Shown: positions 1 through 4,607, counted from the stretch's first letter. The stretch: DNA of 7,092 bases from Candidatus Liptonbacteria bacterium RIFCSPLOWO2_01_FULL_53_13 (GCA_001818895.1 MHLB01000016.1:18561-25652), one strand, 5' to 3'. The notes: generated by a model from the letters alone, not told the origin. Made by a program: numbers and translations.

Positions 1-203
1 TCGGCGGGAAGTGGCGGTTAGGTTTTTGGACAACGCCCAAAGGGCGACTGTCCAAAAACGGGAAGGAAGCCCCGACGCCCTCCGGGTCTACGACCTAGAG
101 GGTCGGAAACAATAGGTCGGGGCTCCGACCCCCGCCTCGGGGGCGGGGCGTCGCCCGCCTAGCCGTCGGGCAGGGAGTTATGCACACCCCTCCGCTTCCG
201 GTA
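1..203. other. Gene-free G+C-rich structured segment
   Basis: No convincing reading frame is present. Seen directly: a compound hairpin at 22-59 (11-bp outer stem and 5-bp inner stem), a 9-bp pairing of 68-76 with 116-124 that encloses a small hairpin (91-95 with 101-105), and a 7-bp G+C stem (130-136 with 142-148). The arrangement of closing stem plus internal arm could belong to a structured RNA entering from the left, or to stacked terminators of a gene outside the window. I cannot match it to a named RNA family. The downstream edge carries the promoter of the 221 gene. Confidence 0.5.
22..59. repeat. Compound hairpin, perfect 11-bp outer stem
   Basis: Arms GTTTTTGGACA (22-32) and TGTCCAAAAAC (49-59) pair perfectly. 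Inside them CGCCC (34-38) and GGGCG (42-46) pair around an AAA loop. No T-run follows on either strand, so it is not a typical intrinsic terminator. It could be part of a larger structured RNA or a protein-binding inverted repeat. Confidence 0.75.
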
Positions 204-212
204 TGTTATAAT
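204..212 (+). promoter_or_regulatory. Extended -10 promoter, leaderless
   Basis: TG-T-TATAAT is a perfect extended -10. The ATG at 221 lies 8 bases past the hexamer, about where transcription should start, so the mRNA would have virtually no leader. No clear -35 is visible 17 bases upstream, as is common for extended -10 promoters. Confidence 0.75.
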
Positions 213-220
213 CAACCCAT

Positions 221-736
221 ATGGATATCCACGTGAATATCCCCAAGAATATGCCTGAGGATAAAATCGTAATGGAGAAGAAAAGCCCCGCGTTCGCATT
301 CGTCGCGGTTTTTGCCGTACTCGTGGTCGGCGCGCTTGTGTGGTGGGGCGTGACGCGCGTGTCGCGCCAAAGCGGGACGGGATATGAGGAAAAAATGCCC
401 CTGCTCTCCGCCTCATCCATCGCGAAACTCCCTGAAGGATTTCCGCGGTGGTACATTCTCGGCACGGACCCCGAAGTGCTGAACGGCGCGATGGAGCGCG
501 TAGGGGAGAGCGCGGTTTCGCGGAAGATTGACGTGCGCATCGGCATGACGCCCCGCGCCGTGTTCGCCGCATACGAAGAGTTTTTCACGAAGACCGGATG
601 GGCCATCCGTTCGCAAAGCGTTTCGGATAATGTCGGCGCGATTTCCGCGGACATCGGCGGACGCACGCTTGTGATTACGATTGAAGTCCAAAACCGCGCG
701 ACCATCGTGCATATGAATTACATCGCTTCGTCGTAA
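221..736 (+). CDS. Unknown single-pass membrane-anchored protein
   Basis: A 171-residue protein that I do not recognise. A short charged N-terminus (about 1-22, ending EKK) precedes one strong hydrophobic segment at about 24-44. A soluble region of about 125 residues follows, predicted to lie outside the membrane, with alternating strand- and helix-like stretches and no cysteines. No catalytic motif is apparent. The start at 221 is chosen because a perfect extended -10 sits 8 bases upstream, which fits leaderless translation and leaves no room for a Shine-Dalgarno site; Met11 and Met18 are possible later starts. A 37-codon membrane peptide begins 7 bases after the stop, so the two are probably cotranscribed. 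Codon use is uniform along the frame. That it is a gene is well supported; its function is unknown. Confidence 0.85.
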   Translation: MDIHVNIPKNMPEDKIVMEKKSPAFAFVAVFAVLVVGALVWWGVTRVSRQSGTGYEEKMPLLSASSIAKLPEGFPRWYILGTDPEVLNGAMERVGESAVSRKIDVRIGMTPRAVFAAYEEFFTKTGWAIRSQSVSDNVGAISADIGGRTLVITIEVQNRATIVHMNYIASS

Positions 737-743
737 AACAATT

Positions 744-857
744 ATGCACCCCTCGGCGCGCTCAAAGTTTTTCATCGCGTTCCTCGCGATGATTGGAGCG
801 GCGCTTTTTTTGTTGTTCGCGTGGAAGGTGTATGTGTATTGGAGCATGAGCCGTTGA
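744..857 (+). CDS. 37-residue single-pass membrane peptide
   Basis: A small open frame starting at ATG 744, only 7 bases after the preceding stop, and ending with TGA at 855-857. The peptide has a basic N-terminus (MHPSARSK), one hydrophobic segment at about residues 9-26 (rich in F, I, A, L), then an aromatic tail with W, Y, V, Y, W and a final Arg. This is a normal single-pass membrane topology and is unlikely from random sequence. There is no Shine-Dalgarno site, so translation would depend on coupling to the upstream gene, which is also a membrane protein; the two may interact (inference). The last codons overlap the first GAGCC half-site of the element that opens the array downstream, so this end may have been altered when that element arrived. 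Confidence 0.5.
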   Translation: MHPSARSKFFIAFLAMIGAALFLLFAWKVYVYWSMSR

Positions 858-886
858 TTGGCTCAAATGGTGGGAGTTGAGCCAAT
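849..886. repeat. Triple GAGCC half-site element, copy 1
   Basis: GAGCC, GGCTC and GAGCC half-sites lie in alternating orientation. ATTGGCTCAA (857-866) pairs with TTGAGCCAAT (877-886) in a perfect 10-bp stem; the middle site can pair instead with the first GAGCC. The same arrangement recurs at 2185-2225 before a related gene. It lies upstream of the -35 of the 970 gene, so it is more likely an operator or activator site than an RNA attenuator. Confidence 0.7.
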
Positions 887-916
887 GCCCGTTCTGCCCG
901 CTCGCGCGGTGAAAAG

Positions 917-945
917 TTGCGCGGATGGGGTGGGCGTGGTAAAAA
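917..945 (+). promoter_or_regulatory. Array promoter, gene A (TTGCGC-N17-TAAAAA)
   Basis: TTGCGC at 917-922 and TAAAAA at 940-945 are separated by exactly 17 bases. The same -35 and spacing recur before the 1605 and 2314 genes. Transcription should start near 952, leaving a short leader that contains the AAAGGGGG ribosome-binding site (954-961), 8 bases from ATG 970. Confidence 0.65.
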
Positions 946-969
946 AGAAACAGAAAGGGGGTCATCGCC

Positions 970-1359
970 ATGGCTGAAGCGATGGAGGGATGGACCCGGG
1001 TGAGTGTGGCAACCAAGAAGGGAGAAAGGACGATTCGGACGACACGGGGGATTTTCGTGGGAGCAATGAAAACGCTCGTGAGACTCTCTCGGGGCAGGAG
1101 CGTTACGTCCCTAGTCGGCTGGCACGTCTGGGGCGAAGATGACTGCCAGAAGGTGCGGCTCCGCTGGCGGACGAGACAAGCGGATGTCCACGTCATCTGC
1201 GACGCCTGCGAAGAGCTCTTCCGCTTCCCCCGGAAGATGAGCTCGTTCAAGAAGTTCCAGCAGTGGGCCGAGAGCGAGACGAAGCTCGCGCAGGTGCGCG
1301 CCATGCGCGCCGAGGCGATCCGCGAGGAGTGCCTGACGGGAGGTGGAAGAATCCACTAG
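970..1359 (+). CDS. Array gene A: small putative zinc-binding protein
   Basis: A 129-residue soluble, basic protein; I do not recognise the family by name. Its centre carries GWH (50-52), Cys59, and CDAC (Cys77, Cys80), followed by an FPRK stretch and an FQQW segment (96-99). The same order (G-[WY]-H, C, CxxC, F/K/R-rich stretch, F-x-x-W) occurs in the proteins at 1605-2021 and 2314-2664, so the three are paralogues although overall identity is low. His plus three Cys could hold one zinc (inference). In gene A the H-to-C and C-to-CxxC spacings are longer (6 and 17 residues). The start is ATG 970, with the AAAGGGGG ribosome-binding site 8 bases away and its own promoter. The C-terminus is a charged helix ending in a Gly-rich tail. 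DNA binding or a nucleic-acid role is possible but unproven. Confidence 0.75.
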   Translation: MAEAMEGWTRVSVATKKGERTIRTTRGIFVGAMKTLVRLSRGRSVTSLVGWHVWGEDDCQKVRLRWRTRQADVHVICDACEELFRFPRKMSSFKKFQQWAESETKLAQVRAMRAEAIREECLTGGGRIH

Positions 1360-1365
1360 GAACAA

Positions 1366-1465
1366 ACTGCTCCCGCCTGCGCCCGCCCGAACAACACGAG
1401 AGGGGGATTCCGCCGCAATGCATAACTCGCAACGCGACGGACCCCCTCCAATACTTTTCGCCCAC
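1366..1465 (+). repeat. Conserved 3' element with 11-bp stem, copy 1
   Basis: It begins just after the gene A stop. GAGGGGG (1400-1406) plus TCCG (1409-1412) pair with CGGA (1438-1441) plus CCCCCTC (1442-1448), with a small AT bulge. Bases 1409-1465 are identical to 2079-2135 after gene B (57 of 57). Similarity continues more weakly leftwards to the stop codon and into the last codons (1324-1346 versus 1986-2008, 19 of 23). An intrinsic terminator follows at once. It is therefore a transcribed 3'-UTR structure of unknown role. Confidence 0.75.
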
Positions 1466-1493
1466 GCGCCAAAGAGTGGCGCGATTTGTTTTC
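1465..1493 (+). terminator. Intrinsic terminator after gene A
   Basis: CGCGCCA (1465-1471) pairs with TGGCGCG (1477-1483) around a 5-base loop. A T-rich tail (ATTTGTTTTC) follows. Confidence 0.65.
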
Positions 1494-1512
1494 TCATATC
1501 AAATCTTCATGG

Positions 1513-1546
1513 AGTTGCGCGGACAAAAGGAGGGGAGTATAAAGAG
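1513..1546 (+). promoter_or_regulatory. Array promoter, gene B (TTGCGC-N17-TATAAA)
   Basis: -35 TTGCGC at 1515-1520, a 17-base spacer and -10 TATAAA at 1538-1543. The 34 bases from 1513 to 1546 are identical to 2232-2265 before gene C. The predicted start near 1550 gives a leader of about 55 bases ending in AAGGAG (1588-1593), 11 bases before ATG 1605. Confidence 0.75.
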
Positions 1547-1604
1547 AAGAGCAAAAGGGGGAGCAGGGCGTAAGGGTTTCGTTTTCCAAGGAGAAAGGCA
1601 GAAT

Positions 1605-2021
1605 ATGTTCACGGGATGGAGTCTGATTCACCTGCCGTATGAGGGATTGGTTCCGTTCACGCCGATTCCGCTTACGGACAGAGACACGCTCACGGGTCCT
1701 CTGTCGTGCGACCCGCAGAGGTGGTTTTCCGGCGGATGCCCGATTCCGGCCGGAGAGGGAGCCGTCATCGGCTACCACGGACCCGATTGCGGAGGTCGTC
1801 TCGTCCGCGAGAAGGGCGAAGGATACTTCTGCTTAGCGTGCGCGGAGGTGGGGCACGAGTTCAAGGGGACGATTCCCGGCAGTGTCGCTACCTTCGACGA
1901 CTGGCGCACGCACCGCGACGAGATTGCTCGCACGTCCGCGTTCGTCGGCTCGGTCTGCCGGGTGCGCGAACCGCTCGCGCCTGCCGAGGAGGGCGCGACG
2001 GGAGGAGGCGGGACCGAGTAA
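1605..2021 (+). CDS. Array gene B: small putative zinc-binding protein
   Basis: A 138-residue paralogue of the proteins on either side; family not recognised. The N-terminal half carries FTPIPL and DTLTG (about 18-31), both shared with the 2314 gene. The centre has GYHGPDC (His58, Cys62) and YFCLAC (Cys76, Cys79), an HxxxC-x13-CxxC arrangement that could bind one zinc. TFDDWR (96-101) follows, then a polar tail ending Gly-rich like gene A. Extra cysteines are present at 35 and 45. The start is ATG 1605, because it follows AAGGAG at suitable distance and lies downstream of the promoter at 1515-1543. The frame is open back to 1263, but that part overlaps gene A and its terminator and would precede the promoter. 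It has its own promoter and 3' element, so it is monocistronic. Confidence 0.8.
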   Translation: MFTGWSLIHLPYEGLVPFTPIPLTDRDTLTGPLSCDPQRWFSGGCPIPAGEGAVIGYHGPDCGGRLVREKGEGYFCLACAEVGHEFKGTIPGSVATFDDWRTHRDEIARTSAFVGSVCRVREPLAPAEEGATGGGGTE

Positions 2022-2032
2022 CGAACCGCGCT

Positions 2033-2135
2033 ACTGCACCACCCGCCCGTGCCCGCCCAAGCAACAACGAGAGGGGGCTCCGCCGCAATGCATAACTCGC
2101 AACGCGACGGACCCCCTCCAATACTTTTCGCCCAC
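2033..2135 (+). repeat. Conserved 3' element with 11-bp stem, copy 2
   Basis: Second copy, starting about a dozen bases after the gene B stop. GAGGGGG (2071-2077) plus TCCG (2079-2082) pair with CGGA (2108-2111) plus CCCCCTC (2112-2118). The bulge is one C here rather than AT, while both stem arms are unchanged. Bases 2079-2135 equal 1409-1465 exactly. Confidence 0.75.
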
Positions 2136-2158
2136 ACGCCACACGGGGCGTTTTTTGT
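2136..2158 (+). terminator. Intrinsic terminator after gene B
   Basis: ACGCC (2136-2140) and GGCGT (2147-2151) form a short G+C stem followed directly by six T residues (2151-2156). It occupies the same position as the terminator at 1465-1493 relative to the conserved 3' element, but with a different stem. Confidence 0.65.
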
Positions 2159-2184
2159 TCGCCTCGCCGGAAATTTCTTTCCCG

Positions 2185-2225
2185 TTGAGCCATTGATTGG
2201 CTCAAATGGTGGGAATTGAGCCAAT
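2185..2225. repeat. Triple GAGCC half-site element, copy 2
   Basis: TTGAGCCA (2185-2192), ATTGGCTCAA (2196-2205) and TTGAGCCAAT (2216-2225) occur in alternating orientation, giving two mutually exclusive pairings. It matches the element at 849-886 almost base for base, including the ATGGTGGGA spacer. Only 8 bases separate it from the -35 of gene C, a good position for a regulator site. Confidence 0.7.
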
Positions 2226-2231
2226 GCCGGA

Positions 2232-2265
2232 AGTTGCGCGGACAAAAGGAGGGGAGTATAAAGAG
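2232..2265 (+). promoter_or_regulatory. Array promoter, genes C-D (TTGCGC-N17-TATAAA)
   Basis: TTGCGC at 2234-2239, a 17-base spacer and TATAAA at 2257-2262, within a 34-base identity to the gene B promoter. The start near 2269 gives a leader of about 45 bases containing AAGGAG (2299-2304), 9 bases before ATG 2314. Confidence 0.75.
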
Positions 2266-2313
2266 GGAAGCAGAGGGTATGCACTGCGTTTTTCGGGGAA
2301 GGAGAACGACGAG

Positions 2314-2664
2314 ATGCCAACCGAAGTCGCGAGCGCAGTTTCCGACGAAGCCGAGGCGGACACGTGGGTGAACTTCGCGCCGATTCCACTGGGGAACGGC
2401 GACACGCTCACGGGGCATCCAGAAACGGGGAGGTGGCTCTCCGACACGGAGCGGGTTCCGCTCGCGCCCTTTGCCCTCGTTGGATGGCACGGCCCAAGGT
2501 GCAAGGGGGTTCTCGCGCGCGACGGCGGCAACTACTTCTGCCTGAAGTGCGCGAAGAAGAAGAAGAGCAAGAAGTTCGTCCGGAAGATCTCCTGCGCCGA
2601 AGGATTCACATTCGGCGAATGGCGCAAGCGTGGCGCACGCAAGTTCGGCAAGAGAGAGGGGTGA
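2314..2664 (+). CDS. Array gene C: small putative zinc-binding protein
   Basis: A 116-residue paralogue of genes A and B. An acidic N-terminus (to about 17) is followed by FAPIPL and DTLTG (21-34), matching gene B. The core is GWHGPRC (His59, Cys63) and YFCLKC (Cys76, Cys79), an HxxxC-x12-CxxC candidate zinc site. A lysine-rich run (81-87), FVRKIS (88-93) and TFGEWR (99-104) complete the shared order, and the C-terminus is strongly basic. The basic surface beside a zinc site would suit nucleic-acid binding (inference). The start is ATG 2314, since an upstream in-frame extension would begin inside the regulatory element before the promoter. Gene D starts 4 bases after the stop, so the two form an operon. 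This is the only array member with a partner gene, and it lacks the conserved 3' element. Confidence 0.8.
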   Translation: MPTEVASAVSDEAEADTWVNFAPIPLGNGDTLTGHPETGRWLSDTERVPLAPFALVGWHGPRCKGVLARDGGNYFCLKCAKKKKSKKFVRKISCAEGFTFGEWRKRGARKFGKREG

Positions 2665-2668
2665 TGCA

Positions 2669-2980
2669 ATGCCGCAACGACGCCGTCACCGTGACACGTA
2701 CCTCGTTTTCCATGTGAGAGAAGGGCGCATCGCTGAGAAAGTCGCACTCCTCTCCGCAGGGAACAGGGGACAGGCCTTCGAGTATGCGAGGATCGCTACG
2801 AGAGGCAAGCAAGGAGAAGGCGAACCGCTTGTGGCGAGAAAGCTTGGGCGGAGAGAGGTCATCTCTCTCGGTGAGCTGTTCACCCCGACAGAGGCGGACG
2901 AAGAGCGCATCGCCCGCGCGCTCCAGCGCCGCGAGACGCGCCGCGAGCTCGCGGCCTGTTCGCAGAACAAGTTCGCGTAA
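2669..2980 (+). CDS. Array gene D: unknown small basic protein
   Basis: A 103-residue soluble protein that I cannot assign. It starts with a basic patch (QRRRHR), then a strand-like TYLVFHV segment, a helix-like region around GNRGQAFEYARIATRG, a second strand-like region (REVISLGELF) and a charged C-terminal helix (about 72-95). One Cys lies near the end and there is no zinc pattern, so it is not a fourth paralogue. ATG 2669 is preferred because it lies 4 bases after the gene C stop with a purine-rich AGAGAGGGG ribosome-binding site (2652-2660). An open extension upstream to 2630 would overlap gene C, and the ATG overlapping the gene C stop is out of frame. It is cotranscribed with gene C and ends the array before a strong terminator. 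Confidence 0.65.
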   Translation: MPQRRRHRDTYLVFHVREGRIAEKVALLSAGNRGQAFEYARIATRGKQGEGEPLVARKLGRREVISLGELFTPTEADEERIARALQRRETRRELAACSQNKFA

Positions 2981-3021
2981 CGGCGGCGCCGTACCCGCAC
3001 GGCGCTTCGTCGCCAACACGA

Positions 3022-3063
3022 GGCCTCGTCCCGACGCATCGGGACGAGGCCCTCATCATTTTT
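3022..3063 (+). terminator. Intrinsic terminator closing the array
   Basis: A perfect 13-bp stem (3022-3034 with 3039-3051) around a CGCA loop, followed by a T-rich tail ending in five T residues (3059-3063). It lies 41 bases past the gene D stop. Confidence 0.85.
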
Positions 3064-3209
3064 GCGCATATGCAAAGGGCGACCCTTTGACGCACGAGAA
3101 CCCCAGCACCAAACCGTTCGCATACTTTTCTAAACAATATTTCTGCGCGCAGAATCGCCTACGGCTCTGTTTCGTGTAGGTAACTATTTATCCTGCGGTT
3201 GGTGCGGGG

Positions 3210-3277
3210 TTATTTGTTTTCAAACCGCAATTCATCCCGTCCGCATGCGGACGGGGTTCTTGCGGGAAAACAAATAA
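3210..3277. repeat. Three-tier nested hairpin
   Basis: Three stems are stacked inside one another: TTATTTGTTTTC (3210-3221) with 3266-3277 (12 bp), CCGCAA (3225-3230) with TTGCGG (3260-3265), and CCCGTCCG (3236-3243) with CGGACGGG (3248-3255). All pair without mismatch, 26 bp in total. No T-run follows on the plus strand. It could be a small RNA, a cruciform site or the end of a mobile element. Confidence 0.75.
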
Positions 3278-3525
3278 AAAATCCGCCGGTGCACGGCGTA
3301 GTCCGAAACTTATTACCAACAACTTATCACTCACTACTATTATAAATTCCCCTTCGCATCTTTTTTGGAGTGTGGACAAAACAATAACAAGTTAACAAGC
3401 GACTCCATTGCTGGATTCGGAATTCTCACTATAGGAAACTAAGCTACCTATCGAGACCCAACCGAATTGTATCTGAAAGAAAAAGAAAAGGGAAGAGCGT
3501 TCTGTGCATAACCTAAATTAAGGAA

Positions 3526-3618
3526 ACCCTTCGACTCGCTTCGCTCGCTCAGGGTATTTTTCACTTCGCAAATTTTTCCTTGTCGCGAGCAATAAAACGT
3601 TTTTGATGTGAAAAATAC
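3526..3618. repeat. Palindromic repeat, possible MITE-like element
   Basis: ACCCT (3526-3530) and AGGGT (3551-3555) flank a CTCGCTTCGCTCGCTC tract; this type of palindrome is familiar as a dispersed repeat in many bacterial genomes (recalled, not searched). GTATTTTTCAC (3554-3564) is repeated inverted as GTGAAAAATAC (3608-3618), giving 11-bp arms around 43 bases. Confidence 0.55.
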
Positions 3619-3646
3619 GAAGAGGGAGACCGTGCTGGCCCCCCTC
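3608..3646 (-). terminator. Intrinsic terminator of the 80-residue gene
   Basis: Read on the minus strand, 3646-3637 pairs with 3631-3622 in a 10-bp stem (two G-T wobbles) with a 5-base loop, followed by TTCGTATTTTT. It lies about 56 bases past the stop of the minus-strand frame and supports that frame being transcribed. Confidence 0.65.
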
Positions 3647-3701
3647 GTGATGTGAATCTATAGGTGTACGACTTTCCCGTTGCGATGCGAGTCGGCGTGC
3701 G

Positions 3702-3944
3702 CTACCGGTGGTGCCGCGCCTTGTGCGGGCGGAGGCTCCTTACGAGATTCCCGATTGCCCGCGCGTGCTGTAACGCCTTCTTCTTCGCTACCGCTTTCAT
3801 CTCTTGCGGGAGAAGGAAGCCGAGAGCCAATCCTCCTCCAGGAAGAAAAAAAACAGCTACGGCAGTCGTTCCCACGGCTATGGCGATCGTTCCCGCAACC
3901 ACGCGCGGGAACTTCTTGACATGCCTCTTGATTTTTTTAATCAC
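3702..3944 (-). CDS. Small membrane protein, PGPGW-like in layout
   Basis: An 80-residue peptide starting at GTG 3944, with AGAGGG placed 5 bases upstream. The N-terminus is very basic (IKKIKRHVKK), followed by a long hydrophobic region (about 15-45) interrupted by LPGGG near residues 34-38, then a basic helix-like tail. Two short membrane helices joined by a Pro-Gly turn, then a basic cytoplasmic tail, resemble small PGPGW-type membrane proteins in layout; this is a visual comparison only. The overlapping plus-strand frame (from 3664) is an extension of the SpoU frame with no methylase character, so the minus frame is preferred. A terminator follows on the same strand. It is divergent from the SpoU gene, with a possible -10 TACAAT (minus strand, 4011-4006). 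Confidence 0.6.
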   Translation of the reverse strand: MIKKIKRHVKKFPRVVAGTIAIAVGTTAVAVFFLPGGGLALGFLLPQEMKAVAKKKALQHARAIGNLVRSLRPHKARHHR

Positions 3945-4005
3945 TCATCCCTCTTGTTGTAGACGGAAAGCCGAAAAAGTGCGACCGTGCGAAAGAACCG
4001 CGCAC

Positions 4006-4022
4006 ATTGTACACTATATATT
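4006..4022. promoter_or_regulatory. Overlapping divergent -10 region
   Basis: On the plus strand TACACT (4010-4015) and TATATT (4017-4022) are possible -10 elements for the SpoU gene. On the minus strand TACAAT (4011-4006) could serve the 80-residue gene. TACACTATAT also occurs at 5256-5265 before DUF192, and TATACTATAT at 6692-6701 before GAPDH. Confidence 0.5.
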
Positions 4023-4038
4023 CAAGAAACACAACCGT

Positions 4039-4551
4039 ATGATGCGCAAAAAACGAACACATGCCGCCTCCCTCGTCGCCGTACTCCATAACATCCGGAG
4101 CGTGCATAATGTCGCCTCAATGTTTCGCACCGCGGACGGCGCGGGCATCGCGAAAATCTTTTTGACCGGCTTTACTCCCGCGCCGATAAATCGCTTCGGC
4201 GCACCCGTGCCGCAATTCGCGAAGGTGTCGCTTGGCGCGGAAAAATCCGTGCCGTGGGAAAAAATCCGGCGCGTCGGTGACGTGCTCAAAAAACTGCGCG
4301 CGGAAGGATATGTGATTGTCGCGCTTGAACAATCCAAAAATTCGGTTCCGTATTATTCCCTAAAAGCTAGCAGCTCAAAGCTCAAACTCATTGCACTGAT
4401 GGTCGGCAACGAGGTGCGCGGCATCCCGCCCGTGTTGCTCCGCAGGGCGGACGTCATTATGGAAATTCCGATGCGAGGAAGCAAGGAATCGCTTAACGTG
4501 AGCGTCGCGTTCGGGATTGCGGCGTATGCGTTGTCAGCCAATAGCCATTAG
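4039..4551 (+). CDS. SpoU/TrmH-family RNA 2'-O-methyltransferase
   Basis: A 170-residue RNA ribose methylase that transfers methyl from S-adenosylmethionine to a 2'-OH of tRNA or rRNA in the cytoplasm. All three SPOUT signatures are present: motif 1 NIRSVHNVASMFRTADGAG (18-36, with Arg30), motif 2 LMVGNEVRGI (120-129, with Glu125) and motif 3 IPMRGSKESLNVSVAFGIAA (143-162). These build the knotted cofactor site. FLTGFTPAP (41-49) and LGAEKSVPWE (65-74) are typical of the short subgroup without an extra N-terminal RNA-binding domain; the exact target cannot be deduced. The frame is open back to 3664, but that stretch has no methylase features and crosses the promoter, so ATG 4039 is chosen (ATG 4042 is equally possible). 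It has no Shine-Dalgarno site and a short leader. Confidence 0.95.
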   Translation: MMRKKRTHAASLVAVLHNIRSVHNVASMFRTADGAGIAKIFLTGFTPAPINRFGAPVPQFAKVSLGAEKSVPWEKIRRVGDVLKKLRAEGYVIVALEQSKNSVPYYSLKASSSKLKLIALMVGNEVRGIPPVLLRRADVIMEIPMRGSKESLNVSVAFGIAAYALSANSH

Positions 4552-4557
4552 GACTTT

Positions 4558-4585
4558 CCGCCCGAGGCGGATCCGCCTTCGGCGG
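4558..4585. repeat. Twin CCGCC/GGCGG hairpins
   Basis: CCGCC-CGA-GGCGG (4558-4570) is followed two bases later by CCGCC-TTC-GGCGG (4573-4585); the inner halves also form the palindrome GGCGGATCCGCC (4566-4577). It lies just past the SpoU stop and probably protects the 3' end or assists the terminator. Confidence 0.6.
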
Positions 4586-4607
4586 AAGCCATTAGCAAGA
4601 GAGAACC

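Larger units (their letters stand above)
3064..3640. other. Gene-free A+T-richer region with inverted repeats
   Basis: No supportable gene on either strand. It holds a CAAAGGG hairpin (3073-3089), a perfect 14-base palindrome TTCTGCGCGCAGAA (3141-3154), a three-tier hairpin (3210-3277), a smaller nested pairing (3415-3467) and a palindromic repeat (3526-3618). Base composition is richer in A+T than in the neighbours. One exact DnaA-box-like match (3503-3511, minus strand) and one near match (3371-3379) occur, which is too few to call an origin. Confidence 0.6.

Noticed and set aside
61..76. Signal recognition particle RNA core
   Set aside because: GGAAGGAAGC resembles the conserved SRP loop, but the opposite-strand partner of the core and the flanking helix sequence are missing.
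413..847. Minus-strand frames across the 221 gene and similar shadows
   Set aside because: They mirror the codon bias of the plus-strand gene, contain low-complexity Arg/Ser/Ala-rich translations and have no start signals.
1366..1465. Integron attC site
   Set aside because: A hairpin between small-gene cassettes is suggestive, but the GTTRRRY/RYYYAAC core pair is missing, and each gene has its own promoter and terminator, unlike integron cassettes.
1263..1604. Long N-terminal extension of gene B
   Set aside because: It overlaps gene A, its terminator and the gene B promoter; the conserved part begins after ATG 1605, which has a proper ribosome-binding site.
3188..3379. Minus-strand 63-codon frame
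   Set aside because: It runs through the perfect three-tier hairpin, whose pairing explains the lack of stops; no ribosome-binding site or protein-like pattern.
3420..3436. T7 promoter or vector remnant
   Set aside because: Only CTCACTATAGG (11 bases) next to a GAATTC matches; the upstream half of the T7 promoter is absent, so it is probably chance.
3371..3511. Possible replication origin (DnaA-box-like sites)
   Set aside because: TTATGCACA occurs at 3503-3511 (minus) and at 178-186, with one near match at 3371-3379. About this many are expected by chance in 7 kb, there is no cluster, and dnaA or dnaN is not nearby.
3664..4038. N-terminal extension of the SpoU protein
   Set aside because: There is no methylase similarity, it crosses the promoter region and is antisense to a better-supported small gene.
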